Shown piece by piece: positions 1-8,070 of a DNA stretch of 64,000 nt. Position 1 is the first letter of the stretch, and each line of letters opens with the position of its first letter. This DNA comes from Fredinandcohnia aciditolerans (GTDB lineage: Bacteria; Bacillota; Bacilli; Bacillales; Bacillaceae_L): NCBI GenBank assembly GCA_003640645.1, contig QGHH01000001.1:180186-244185 (forward strand). The letters are read 5' to 3'. A program made the position numbers and the translations under genes. The notes beneath the pieces are model-generated. The model did no database searches and was not told where the DNA came from. It saw only the letters and a program-made list of their open reading frames with translations.

Positions 1-9
1 CGTGTACTA

Positions 10-834
10 CTAAACCAATTGAGCGTTTCTTTCTTTATCTACACCTTCGCAGAAGCGACGTGTTTTGTCCTCATCTACTGGGTTCGTCATGATATCATCA
101 ATTTTTGCCCCATATCCAAAGACTGCCCCATCCGCATATTTTAGTAGGTGAGCAGTTTCAACCTTCATTCCACTGCCGATAATGATTGGAACATCAGGGA
201 CTGCATTCCTTACTGCCTCTAAATTCTCAATTGAAGGTGGTTGAGCTGATTCCTCTCCGGCAAGGATGATAGCGTCTGCCATTCCACGATAAGCTGTATC
301 ACGAGCCAAGACATCTATAGGTCGAGCCGCTAATGGAGCCGCATGTTTTGTTTGAATGTCAGCGAAAATCTTGACTTTGTTCTCTAAACCAAGAAATTTT
401 CTATATCTCGCTACTAAGTGCGCTGTACCGTTGATAAGACCTTGGTCAGTTACATACGCATCTGTTAGGACATTGAGTCTAATAAAATCTGCTCCAACTG
501 TTCCTGCAACTGCTAGCGCAGATTTCCAAGAGTTTCGAAGAATATTAATTCCCATTGGAAGTTTCACTTCGCGGCGAATTTCATGCGCAATCAAAGTCAT
601 CGCTGCTACTGTTTCAGGTTCCTCTGTTTCTGGGTAAAATGGGTAGTCATTAAAGTTTTCTACCATTACAGAGCTGGCTCCGCCCTTTTCAAGACTTTTT
701 GCATCACGGATTGCCGCTTCTAATACTCGCTCGATATTTCCATCATATAGGGGTGATCCAGGTAGTGGACCTAAATGAACCATTCCTAATACTGGTTTTT
801 CTACACCAAAAATATTTGTAAATGACGTTTTCAT
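10..834 (-). CDS. BtpA/SgcQ family protein, copy A
   Basis: A 274-residue TIM-barrel-type protein of the BtpA/SgcQ family. Seen: the N-terminal GMVHLGPLPGSP stretch, VENFNDYPF near residue 60 and the C-terminal IIGSGMKVET/DGAVFGYGAKID region typical of the family. Known members include cyanobacterial BtpA (photosystem I biogenesis) and enterobacterial SgcQ (a poorly understood sugar operon), so the reaction is not known. It is the downstream partner of a tandem pair; the two proteins differ at only about 9 positions, mostly at residues 31-36 and at the C-terminus. Start ATG at 834 is preceded by an AGGAGG-like site. It is probably co-transcribed with copy B, the SDR and the MBL hydrolase. The substrate is unknown; LacI control suggests carbohydrate. 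Confidence 0.85.
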   Translation of the reverse strand: MKTSFTNIFGVEKPVLGMVHLGPLPGSPLYDGNIERVLEAAIRDAKSLEKGGASSVMVENFNDYPFYPETEEPETVAAMTLIAHEIRREVKLPMGINILRNSWKSALAVAGTVGADFIRLNVLTDAYVTDQGLINGTAHLVARYRKFLGLENKVKIFADIQTKHAAPLAARPIDVLARDTAYRGMADAIILAGEESAQPPSIENLEAVRNAVPDVPIIIGSGMKVETAHLLKYADGAVFGYGAKIDDIMTNPVDEDKTRRFCEGVDKERNAQLV

Positions 835-898
835 AACAATTTTCCTCCTTATTATTTGTAAATTTATAATTTAGACCAAAGCAATTAAGAACTATATA

Positions 899-1726
899 CT
901 ACTTAACTAATAAAGATGTTCTTTCTCTTTCTACACCTTCGCAGAAGCGACGTGTTTTGTCCTCGTCAACTGGGTTCGTCATGATATCGTCAATTTTCGC
1001 CCCATATCCAAAGACAGCCCCATCCGCATATTTAAGTAAATGAGCAGTTTCAACTTTCATTCCACTGCCGATAATGATTGGAACATCAGGAACCGCAGCC
1101 CTAACTGCCTCTAAATTCTCAATTGAAGGTGGTTGAGCTGATTCTTCACCCGCAAGAATGATAGCGTCTGCCATTCCACGATAGGCTGTATCACGAGCCA
1201 AGACATCTATAGGTCGAGCCGCTAAAGGAGCTGCGTGTTTTGTTTGAATGTCAGCAAAAATCTTAACTTTATTCTCCAAACCAAGAAATTTTCGATATCT
1301 TGCAACTAAGTGCGCTGTACCGTTAATAAGACCTTGGTCAGTTACATACGCATCTGTTAGGACGTTAAGTCTAATAAAATCAGCCCCCACTGTTCCTGCA
1401 ACTGCTAGCGCAGATTTCCAAGAGTTTCGTAGAATATTAATTCCCATTGGAAGTTTCACTTCGCGGCGAATTTCGTGCGCAATCAAAGTCATCGCTGCTA
1501 CTGTTTCAGGTTCCTCTGTTTCTGGGTAAAATGGGTAGTCATTAAAGTTTTCTACCATTACAGAACTAGCTCCACCCTTTTCAAGACTTTTTGCATCGCG
1601 AATTGCAGCTTCTAATACTTGATCGATATTTCCTTCATACAGCGGTGATCCGGGTAGTGGACCTAAATGAACCATACCTAAGACTGGTTTTTCTACACCG
1701 AAAATATTTGTAAATGACGTTTTCAT
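899..1726 (-). CDS. BtpA/SgcQ family protein, copy B
   Basis: Second copy of the BtpA/SgcQ protein, 275 residues and about 97% identical to copy A. The start is set at ATG 1726, where a perfect AGGAGG site lies about 7 bases upstream and the N-terminus matches copy A; the open frame reaches 1813 but that extension has no site and no counterpart in copy A. The near-identity, including at the DNA level across most of the gene, points to a recent tandem duplication or ongoing gene conversion. Differences are concentrated around residues 31-36 (EGNIDQ versus DGNIER), one Asn/Ala change near residue 209, and the last dozen residues. Function is unknown, as for copy A. Confidence 0.85.
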   Translation of the reverse strand: MKTSFTNIFGVEKPVLGMVHLGPLPGSPLYEGNIDQVLEAAIRDAKSLEKGGASSVMVENFNDYPFYPETEEPETVAAMTLIAHEIRREVKLPMGINILRNSWKSALAVAGTVGADFIRLNVLTDAYVTDQGLINGTAHLVARYRKFLGLENKVKIFADIQTKHAAPLAARPIDVLARDTAYRGMADAIILAGEESAQPPSIENLEAVRAAVPDVPIIIGSGMKVETAHLLKYADGAVFGYGAKIDDIMTNPVDEDKTRRFCEGVERERTSLLVK

Positions 1727-1870
1727 AACATTTTCCTCCTCATTTTTCATATCTATTATTTTCATGTATTTAACATGGTTGACTGCTGGTATACTGAGTG
1801 AAGTCCCAATCATTTGCTCATTTCTATGAATCTTCTAGAAGTTTATGCTGTATCTCATACGGGTACGCAT

Positions 1871-2710
1871 TTATTCTTTGCTCCCGGTAGGTACCATATC
1901 TAATTCGATTTCATCGATAGAGAGTGCAACATCAGCATCCATACTCGGTGCCCGAAGCTGAGAAGTGAGTCCACCATCAATAGCTAAGACATGGCCTGTG
2001 ATGTAAGAAGCTTCCGGTGATGCTAAGAAGCGAACACCTTGACCAACGTCTTTAGGCATTCCGAGTCTACCAAGCGGAATGAGATTGTCTGGTGAGGACT
2101 CTTCACCAACTGCTGTTCGATTTTCAACCCAGATAGCTCCTGGCATTACGGCATTCACACGGATTTTCCATGGAGCTAAATCAAGTGCCATTGCTCGTGT
2201 AGCCGCCTCTATTGCACCTTTCGTCGCGTCGTAAGCGACACGATTTCGATGTGCGCGTGTAGCTCCACCAGAACTCATATTGATAATGACCCCGCCCTCA
2301 CTTTGGTGAACCATGGCTTTTGCCGCCATTTGGCTACAGTGGTAAAGACCATTAACGTGTATATTCATTAGGTTTTCCCACATAGCGTAGTCTGTTTTTA
2401 GAAAATGTCTTTCTGAGAGTGGTCCGTGACCAATACCTGCATTATTAACGAGCACGTCTATACCGCCTTGAAATTGTTTTGCTTCCTCAAAAAGTCTCTT
2501 TACATCGTCACTTGATGCTACATCCGTATATACAAATAGACCTTGGCCTCCAGATTCATTGATTTCTTGCACACAGCGTTCACCCGCATCAGCGTCAATA
2601 TCAGCAATGACAACCGACGCACCAATCTCAGCGAATGCTAGGGCTATTCCTCGGCCGAGTCCCTTTGAGCCACCAGTCACTATAACACGTTGTTTTTTCT
2701 TATCACTCAA
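1871..2710 (-). CDS. SDR family NAD(P)-dependent oxidoreductase
   Basis: A 279-residue classical short-chain dehydrogenase/reductase. Seen: nucleotide-binding TGGSKGLG at residues 12-19, NNAG at 89-92, catalytic Ser 146/147, Tyr160 and Lys164 in a YxxxK motif, and a C-terminal ITGHVLAIDGG segment. The family oxidises or reduces alcohols, sugars and ketones; the substrate cannot be read from sequence. The start is a TTG at 2710 behind GGGGTG. It lies between the MBL-fold hydrolase and the BtpA pair on the same strand. Inference: a dehydrogenase next to an MBL-fold (lactonase-like) hydrolase could oxidise a sugar to a lactone that the hydrolase opens, but this is only a hypothesis. Confidence 0.88.
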   Translation of the reverse strand: MSDKKKQRVIVTGGSKGLGRGIALAFAEIGASVVIADIDADAGERCVQEINESGGQGLFVYTDVASSDDVKRLFEEAKQFQGGIDVLVNNAGIGHGPLSERHFLKTDYAMWENLMNIHVNGLYHCSQMAAKAMVHQSEGGVIINMSSGGATRAHRNRVAYDATKGAIEAATRAMALDLAPWKIRVNAVMPGAIWVENRTAVGEESSPDNLIPLGRLGMPKDVGQGVRFLASPEASYITGHVLAIDGGLTSQLRAPSMDADVALSIDEIELDMVPTGSKE

Positions 2711-2909
2711 TTGTTTTCACACCCCATCTAATTTCAGTTTTTAATTCCGTTTGGGTAAAATTCTTCCGACAAACGACTTACTTGATACTCAATCATCTCT
2801 ATTTCTTAATTCTTAATAAAAACGCTACACTACTAAACTACGAGGCAAAAAATATGTAAACCCTTTCAATTTGTTTGCTGAACCACCCCCTTAAGAAGTT
2901 TGGGTAATC

Positions 2910-3680
2910 CTATTTTGTATGTTTTGCTAACATTGTTTCCTCAGCCAATTCTATAGTTGTATAATCCTCTAATGTATCGGAAACCCAGTATTGTAAATCT
3001 GCTTCCCTTTTATGGAGATAAATAGGTTCCCCATTAACAAGCTTCATAGGTATATCGTGTCCTGGTACTAAAATACTGTTCTTCTTTTCTTTCCACATAC
3101 TCCATAAATAATCAATTGAATTTTGGCTATCAGAAAGATTTAGTGTCATATCTACATTCCTTGATAAAAGCTCAGCCCTATTCTTAGCGGCATCCCCACT
3201 GAATATCAAATCATAATCACCATTGTTAACGCTGTATGCCAAATGACCTGGTGAATGTCCTTTAGTTTGATGCGCAACAATTCCAGGAACAATTTCTTCA
3301 AGATGGTCAATTAACCTTATTTGTTGGGAGGAATTTAATTCCTTAACATACAATTCAGGTACATGCCATCCTCCAGGTGGTTCATTTAATGCCCAATTCA
3401 TATCCACTCGCCCCACTACAATGGTTGCGTTAGGAAACAATGTCCAATTTACACAATGATCCCAATGCGTATGAGTCAATAAAACCATAGATATGTCGCC
3501 CGGGGCTAAACCTTTGTCACGTAATTTATCTAATATTAGAGGCCTGACACCGAAACTGCCGACATCAATAATAATGTTTTGGTCATTGTGAGACAACAAA
3601 GTAACTGTACTCCATCCAAGCCCCCCATGGGTTGAGGACTTTCCGGGAAATCCTTGAATAAATATGTTGTAGTCGAACAT
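2910..3680 (-). CDS. MBL-fold metallo-hydrolase
   Basis: A 256-residue metallo-beta-lactamase-fold hydrolase. Seen: the metal-binding HTHWDH motif near residue 70, a GHSPGH motif further on, a SGDAAK aspartate and a C-terminal VPGHD histidine, the standard set for a dinuclear zinc site. The overall layout resembles quorum-quenching or other lactonases of this fold, though many hydrolases share it. ATG 3680 follows GGAGAAAGGGG. It is the first gene after two palindromic LacI-type operators (3856-3877 and 4069-4108) and probably begins the operon MBL-SDR-BtpA-BtpA. No signal peptide, so cytoplasmic. Confidence 0.88.
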   Translation of the reverse strand: MFDYNIFIQGFPGKSSTHGGLGWSTVTLLSHNDQNIIIDVGSFGVRPLILDKLRDKGLAPGDISMVLLTHTHWDHCVNWTLFPNATIVVGRVDMNWALNEPPGGWHVPELYVKELNSSQQIRLIDHLEEIVPGIVAHQTKGHSPGHLAYSVNNGDYDLIFSGDAAKNRAELLSRNVDMTLNLSDSQNSIDYLWSMWKEKKNSILVPGHDIPMKLVNGEPIYLHKREADLQYWVSDTLEDYTTIELAEETMLAKHTK

Positions 3681-3855
3681 TACGATCCCCTTTCTCCTTA
3701 GTAATAAAGTTATACACCTTGAAAAACTAGCAAGAGATTGAATCTAAGAATGTCTATTGAAAAAGTAAAATGTTATATTTTAATGAAGATTAATACTAAA
3801 ATTTTGGGATTGAACTATGTAAGTAAAAGAATAAGTAAATAGCCCTAAAGGACCA

Positions 3856-3877
3856 TTTCTGGAAACGTTTCCAGAAA
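3856..3877. promoter_or_regulatory. LacI-type operator O1 (22-bp perfect palindrome)
   Basis: A perfect 22-bp inverted repeat with core GGAAACGTTTCC, upstream of the MBL-fold gene. The same 12-bp core recurs at 4069-4108 and in front of the lacI-type gene at 5269-5280. Such palindromes with a central CG are typical LacI/GalR-family binding sites; the core also resembles a CcpA cre site, so CcpA is an alternative binder. The 3681-4237 gap otherwise holds no convincing gene. Confidence 0.75.
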
Positions 3878-4061
3878 ACCCCACCTCCAACCAATCCTTA
3901 TTGGAACTTACGAATCGCATGATTGAGGAAAAAATAAAATATTGTTTGTTATCAATTAATGAAGGTGTCTATACATGAGAGGTTCCTTCTACAGGTTCGT
4001 TAATTGTACATACATATTAACTGTTTATTTGTGTAAATATTACACATTTTATCTCGCAAAC

Positions 4062-4108
4062 AAAAAAATGATTTAAATAAGTGGAAACGTTTCCACTTAT
4101 TTAAATCA
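4062..4108 (-). terminator. 40-bp perfect palindrome: LacI operator inside an intrinsic terminator
   Basis: Positions 4069-4108 are a perfect inverted repeat with no mismatch, centred on GGAAACGTTTCC. On the minus strand it lies 129 bases after the lacI-type stop and is followed directly by seven T residues, so the RNA would form a stem of about 18 pairs with a four-base ACGU loop and a U-tract: a textbook intrinsic terminator. At the DNA level the apex is the same operator core seen at 3856 and 5269. It therefore looks both like the terminator of the regulator gene and an operator for its protein. Confidence 0.75.
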
Positions 4109-4237
4109 AATTATACATACTTAATAGACCACTTTCAAGACTTTTTTGAAAATTTATAAAATTATATTAATATAAAAATTCAATTCCATTCTATCAATAT
4201 TATTTTGAATCATCATTGTTTGGTTTTCTTCCCTCAA

Positions 4238-5251
4238 TTACTTTACCCCTACTTCCATAGTAGATTCCCTTTCAATAAGAGATGGATAAAAAAGAATCGT
4301 TTCTTTATTTATTTGCTTTTCCTTAATTGTTTTAACAATGATTTCTATTGCCCTTTGACCCATTTCTTTGATAGGCGTACGAATGGTTGTCAACATAGGT
4401 GACAAGATTTCTGCATATTGAGAATCATCAAAACCAACAACTGATAATTGTTCGGGAATATTAATATTAAGTTTCCTTGCAGCTTTATAGACCCCTACAG
4501 CAATACTGTCGCTTCCCGCAAATATTGCTGTAGGTCTATTACTTTTTTGTAATAATTTCAATGCATTTTTGTACCCGCTTTCAATATAAAATTTATCAAA
4601 AATAACAAAATCGTCATTTATTGGAACTCCACTTTCATTCAATGCCAATTTGTACCCTTGGTGCCTTTCAATAGATGCATAAGATTCAAAATCCCCACCA
4701 ATAAATGCAATATCCCTATGACCTAATTCTAAAAGATGTCTCATCGCTTTAAGTGCTCCATCAACATTATCAACTACTATTTCATTAAGGATTAAGTTCG
4801 GAAATTTTGCTCCTAATATAACAATAGGAAGTTCAGGATATCTCTCCTTCATTTCTTTAATATTTTCATCATCTACTTCTGGAGATGAAAATATAATCCC
4901 ATCGACTCCCTTTGCAATCAATAGGTGTATATACTCTGCTTCTTTTTGTAAATTGTTATCAGTATTACATAAAAAAATGTTAAATCCATGAGTATTTGCT
5001 CGATCTTCTATTGCTCTAGTCAAATCTGAATAAAAAATATTTTTTATGTCAGGTATGATTAAACCAAGAGTTAATGTTTGTTTCTTGATCATTGCAGCAG
5101 CTACCAGACTCCCTTGATAATTAAGTTTCTTAACTGCATTGAGAACCTTTTCTCTCGTTTTTTCACTTGTATACCCACTCTTATTAAGTACTCTCGATAC
5201 AGTAGAAATTGAAACTCTAGCTTCTTTAGCGACATCCTTTATTGTTACCAT
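4238..5251 (-). CDS. LacI family transcriptional regulator
   Basis: A 337-residue LacI/GalR repressor. Seen: the N-terminal helix-turn-helix VTIKDVAKEARVSISTVSRV, the hinge helix region, and a periplasmic-binding-protein-like effector domain (ADLGLIIPD-type strand, GIIFSSPEVDD, VGFDDSQYAEILSPMLTTI). Start ATG 5251 is preferred over the ATG at 5284 because family members begin at MxTIKDVA and an AAGGA site precedes it; the upstream extension would also cover its own operator at 5269-5280. Inference: it autoregulates and represses the MBL-SDR-BtpA unit through the three GGAAACGTTTCC palindromes. The effector is probably a sugar or sugar derivative, unidentified. Confidence 0.92.
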   Translation of the reverse strand: MVTIKDVAKEARVSISTVSRVLNKSGYTSEKTREKVLNAVKKLNYQGSLVAAAMIKKQTLTLGLIIPDIKNIFYSDLTRAIEDRANTHGFNIFLCNTDNNLQKEAEYIHLLIAKGVDGIIFSSPEVDDENIKEMKERYPELPIVILGAKFPNLILNEIVVDNVDGALKAMRHLLELGHRDIAFIGGDFESYASIERHQGYKLALNESGVPINDDFVIFDKFYIESGYKNALKLLQKSNRPTAIFAGSDSIAVGVYKAARKLNINIPEQLSVVGFDDSQYAEILSPMLTTIRTPIKEMGQRAIEIIVKTIKEKQINKETILFYPSLIERESTMEVGVK

Positions 5252-5268
5252 CACCAACACATCCTTAT

Positions 5269-5280
5269 GGAAACGTTTCC
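5269..5280. promoter_or_regulatory. LacI-type operator O3 at the regulator gene
   Basis: GGAAACGTTTCC lies just upstream of the ribosome binding site of the lacI-type gene, the same core as in the two longer palindromes 1.2-1.4 kb away. Its position fits autorepression, with possible DNA looping to the other two. Confidence 0.7.
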
Positions 5281-5343
5281 TCATATTTTTTCATAACTTT
5301 ATAATATATAATTCTACAAAATTTGTCGTTTTCCTTTTATTGC

Positions 5344-5374
5344 AAAAAGAACCATTGTAAATAAAAAATGGTTC
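5344..5374 (-). terminator. Intrinsic terminator after the polysaccharide deacetylase
   Basis: GAACCATT (5349-5356) pairs with AATGGTTC (5367-5374); read on the minus strand the hairpin is followed by TTTTT. It closes the deacetylase gene that ends at 5405 and separates it from the lacI-type gene. Confidence 0.75.
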
Positions 5375-5404
5375 TCCTTAAGAATTTAATTTTTTCAAAA
5401 CGAA

Positions 5405-6103
5405 TTAGATCTCCTGCAACTCATTAACCGTCACAAACCTATACCCCTCATCCTTAAGCGATTGGATAATCCCCTCAATTTCTGCTAAAACTTTATCGCT
5501 ATCTTCATACATTGGATGTATCAGAATGATTGAACCAGGAATGATTCGTTCTTCGACATACTGGATTCGATCCTCGCTTTCGGTGTAGAAGGTATCCGGT
5601 TCAATATTCATGGTGATTGTGTCTTTCTTTTCCTTATACAGATAATAAGGTAGTCCAACAAGCTTTTTGCTGTTTGGTGGGCGGAAGTCGATTTCTCCCT
5701 CATACCCTGCTTCACGGATTAATTCATCTGTTTTTTCGATTTCTGCTTTTATAAAGGATGGGGATTTAAAAATCATTCGGTTATGGGAATACGTATGATT
5801 TCCAACCTGATGCCCAGCTTCTGCTATTTTCTTCGCTTCCTCTTGATTTTTCTCGATATCTTGTCCAATTAAAAAGAATGTTGCCTTCACATCATATTTG
5901 TCCAAAAGTGGTAGGATTTCGTTCACATTTTCAGTCGGTCCATCGTCAAATGTCAAAGCAACTACCTTTTGATCTGTTTCGACTTGCTGCGTAAGCCCGC
6001 CAAAAAGTTGGAATGACCTTGAGTTCATTAACTTGTAGCTACCCAGTAAAGCAAGAAAAATAATTAAAATAACAAGTCCACTAATTGATAATTTTCTTTT
6101 CAT
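5405..6103 (-). CDS. Polysaccharide deacetylase (NodB domain), membrane-anchored or secreted
   Basis: A 232-residue carbohydrate esterase family 4 type protein. Seen: an N-terminal hydrophobic segment (residues about 6-26) acting as signal peptide or anchor, then a NodB domain with TFDDGPTE (motif 1, Asp-Asp), HTYSHN (motif 2, metal-binding His pair) and RPPNSK, with ILIHP near the C-terminus. Members remove acetyl groups from peptidoglycan, chitin or other glycans outside the membrane. The arginine of the usual RPPYG motif is kept but the next residues differ, so the substrate is open. ATG 6103 is preceded by GAGGAAG. It is a single-gene unit with its own terminator. Confidence 0.88.
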   Translation of the reverse strand: MKRKLSISGLVILIIFLALLGSYKLMNSRSFQLFGGLTQQVETDQKVVALTFDDGPTENVNEILPLLDKYDVKATFFLIGQDIEKNQEEAKKIAEAGHQVGNHTYSHNRMIFKSPSFIKAEIEKTDELIREAGYEGEIDFRPPNSKKLVGLPYYLYKEKKDTITMNIEPDTFYTESEDRIQYVEERIIPGSIILIHPMYEDSDKVLAEIEGIIQSLKDEGYRFVTVNELQEI

Positions 6104-6230
6104 CTTTTACTTCCTCTTCAATTTATTGAACTTCTATTATAGTAAATTTATCAGGATAATTGAAACCATAATTTGGAATAGGAAATTGCTATGATTAAAA
6201 ATCTGTAAAATCATTCGTTGAAAAAGGTAG

Positions 6231-6467
6231 GTGATTCTTATTAAATTAGATGATAAATGGTACAAAGAACCAGAAAAGTTTCATGAAACAGTTGTTGAGT
6301 ACCATACAGAGGAAGGAAAAAAGTCGATTCTCTTTCAATCATAAAGAAGATAACGAGCAATAATATTCTCGGGCTTACTCATAGATGGGGAAAAGTATGA
6401 ACTTTTTGTTCTCACCGGAAGTATAGCAGCGGCTCCACAAACTGAAGTATTTTGGAAAATAGACTAA
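6231..6467 (+). pseudogene. Degenerate small ORF (two fragments, same frame)
   Basis: One frame reads a 37-residue stretch (KLDDKWYKEPEKFHETVVEY onward) from GTG 6231 to a TAA at 6342, a second stop at 6351, then resumes at 6354-6467 with GLLIDGEKYELFVLTGS and APQTEVFWKID before a final TAA. The two pieces look like halves of one protein of about 78 residues interrupted by two stops, hence a decayed gene. I do not recognise the family. It could also be chance coding-like sequence; the rest of the 6104-6512 gap shows nothing else. Confidence 0.4.
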
Positions 6468-6512
6468 GCATAGATAGCAAAGTATCTCTGCTCTTTTTCA
6501 TAATTGGAACAT

Positions 6513-6546
6513 AAAAAAGGGATATACCGAAATCGGTATATCCCTT
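6513..6546 (-). terminator. Intrinsic terminator of the cold shock gene
   Basis: AAGGGATATACCGA pairs with TCGGTATATCCCTT around a two-base gap, and six T residues follow on the minus strand. It lies 20 bases after the csp stop codon. Confidence 0.9.
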
Positions 6547-6565
6547 AGCTTATTAAGCGCACTTA

Positions 6566-6766
6566 TTAAGCTTTGCGAACGTTAGAAGCTTGTGGACCAC
6601 GTTGTCCTTGCTCTACATCAAAAGTTACACTTTGACCTTCGTCTAATGATTTGAAACCTTCGCCTTGGATTGCTGAGAAATGTACGAATACGTCTTCTCC
6701 GCCTTCACGCTCGATGAATCCAAAACCTTTTTCTGAATTAAACCATTTAACTTTACCTTGTTCCAT
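6566..6766 (-). CDS. CspA-family cold shock protein
   Basis: A 66-residue single cold shock domain. Seen: RNA-binding motifs KGFGFI (RNP1) and DVFVHF (RNP2), and the C-terminal GPQASNV segment, at the standard family length. These proteins are cytoplasmic RNA chaperones. ATG 6766 follows AGGAGG. A plausible promoter (6882-6910) would give a leader of roughly 110 bases, as is usual for csp messengers whose translation is controlled by leader structure. Confidence 0.95.
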   Translation of the reverse strand: MEQGKVKWFNSEKGFGFIEREGGEDVFVHFSAIQGEGFKSLDEGQSVTFDVEQGQRGPQASNVRKA

Positions 6767-6881
6767 GTAAATTGCCTCCTAGTGTGATTGCCACACATAT
6801 GTTACTATCCTTGTTCAAATACCTTAGACGAAAAACAAAATGAATCTTTAATCTGAATAAGAACAAAAATAATTCTTCCTT

Positions 6882-6910
6882 AGAATAACAGATATAAAAG
6901 AAAATAGCAA
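6882..6910 (-). promoter_or_regulatory. Predicted sigma-A promoter of csp
   Basis: On the minus strand TTGCTA and TATTCT are separated by exactly 17 bases. The implied start lies about 110 bases before the csp ATG, giving a long leader. Nothing else in the 6767-7026 gap looks coding. Confidence 0.5.
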
Positions 6911-6953
6911 ATGATATTAAGAAATTAATTATTATCAGGACTTTGTACTTATA

Positions 6954-6979
6954 GAGGAGCCTATATAAGAGGGCTCCTC
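6954..6979 (-). terminator. Hairpin after bioB
   Basis: GAGGAGCC (6954-6961) pairs with GGCTCCTC (6972-6979), about 48 bases after the bioB stop. The following U-tract is weak, so termination here is likely but not certain. Confidence 0.5.
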
Positions 6980-7026
6980 GAATACATACATTCATACAAG
7001 AACAGTAGTGGAGTACCTATTTCACC

Positions 7027-8052
7027 TTAATCAATTGTAATAGATTCTTTATTTTGGGACAGTGGACCTGTCCCTGTGTCCCAATCGATATCGAAGCCTA
7101 GGTCTTCTAACATTTTATGGTCAGCCGAGCCTTCTTGGCCAACGGTTGTGAGATAGTCTCCTACAAAAATTGAGTTGGCTGCATAAAGGCCAAGTGGTTG
7201 AAGGCTTCGGAGATTTACTTCCCTTCCTCCGGAGATTCGTATTTCCTTCGTTGGATTGATAAAGCGCATGAGGCAAAGTACCTTCAGGCAATATCGTGGG
7301 TTCAGCTCGTTTGTCCCCTCAAGTGGTGTTCCAACAATGGCATGCAAGAAATTCACCGGTATGGAATCCGCGTCTAGGACGCGTAAGCTTTTTGCCATAT
7401 CGACAACATCTTGCTTGGATTCCCTCATCCCCACAATTACCCCGGAACAAGGTGAAATCCCCTGTTCTTTAATGGTTTTCACAGTATTAACCCGATCTTG
7501 ATAGGTATGTGAGGTTGTAATACATTCATGGTGATTTTCAGATGTATTAATGTTGTGATTATAGCGGTCAACACCCGCGTCTTTTAGTTTTTTTGCTTGA
7601 TCTGATTTTAATATCCCTAGACAAATACAAATTTTTAAATCATATTTTTCTTTGATTTCCTTTACGGCAGATACTACGTGGTCCACTTCCTTGTTACTAG
7701 GGCCACGTCCACTTGCTACGATACAATAGGTGCCTACTTGCATTTGATGAGCTTTTTCAGCCCCTTTTAAAATTTCTTCCTTGTCCATCATTCTATATTT
7801 TTCAATCGGTGCAGTTGAAATACTGGATTGTGAGCAGTACCCGCAGTTTTCCGGACAAAGCCCAGACTTTGTATTAATAATCATATTTAACTTCACCTTG
7901 TTGCCATAGTAATGATGACGAATCACGTAGGCACCATGAAGTAACTCTAAAATTTCTTCATCTGGAGAGTTTAAGATATCTAACGCCTCATCATTCCTTA
8001 CATCATAGCCATCTATCACCTTTAACGCTAATTGCTTCCATTTACTCATCAT
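7027..8052 (-). CDS. bioB: Biotin synthase BioB
   Basis: A 341-residue radical SAM enzyme converting dethiobiotin to biotin. Seen: the CxxxCxxC cluster at Cys66, Cys70 and Cys73 (GLCPENCGYCSQ), the YNHNINTS segment near residue 165 and ISGGREVNL near residue 275, all diagnostic of BioB. Length is normal. Two ATGs in a row (8052 and 8049) follow GGAGGAG; either could be used. It lies 18 bases after bioY, so the two form an operon under the BirA-type operator at 8725-8753. No other biotin synthesis genes are in the window, so precursor supply is encoded elsewhere or dethiobiotin is scavenged. Confidence 0.96.
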   Translation of the reverse strand: MMSKWKQLALKVIDGYDVRNDEALDILNSPDEEILELLHGAYVIRHHYYGNKVKLNMIINTKSGLCPENCGYCSQSSISTAPIEKYRMMDKEEILKGAEKAHQMQVGTYCIVASGRGPSNKEVDHVVSAVKEIKEKYDLKICICLGILKSDQAKKLKDAGVDRYNHNINTSENHHECITTSHTYQDRVNTVKTIKEQGISPCSGVIVGMRESKQDVVDMAKSLRVLDADSIPVNFLHAIVGTPLEGTNELNPRYCLKVLCLMRFINPTKEIRISGGREVNLRSLQPLGLYAANSIFVGDYLTTVGQEGSADHKMLEDLGFDIDWDTGTGPLSQNKESITID

Positions 8053-8070
8053 TTTTCTCCTCCATCTTTT

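Noticed and set aside
356-1529. Two identical-looking 93-residue plus-strand frames
   Set aside because: They are antisense shadows of the duplicated BtpA genes.
3856-5280. The GGAAACGTTTCC palindromes as CcpA cre sites
   Set aside because: A dedicated LacI-family gene lies between them and they deviate from the cre consensus at two positions; CcpA binding remains possible but is second choice.
6753-6995. 80-residue minus-strand frame ahead of csp
   Set aside because: It covers the csp promoter, leader and ribosome site, and its composition is non-coding-like.
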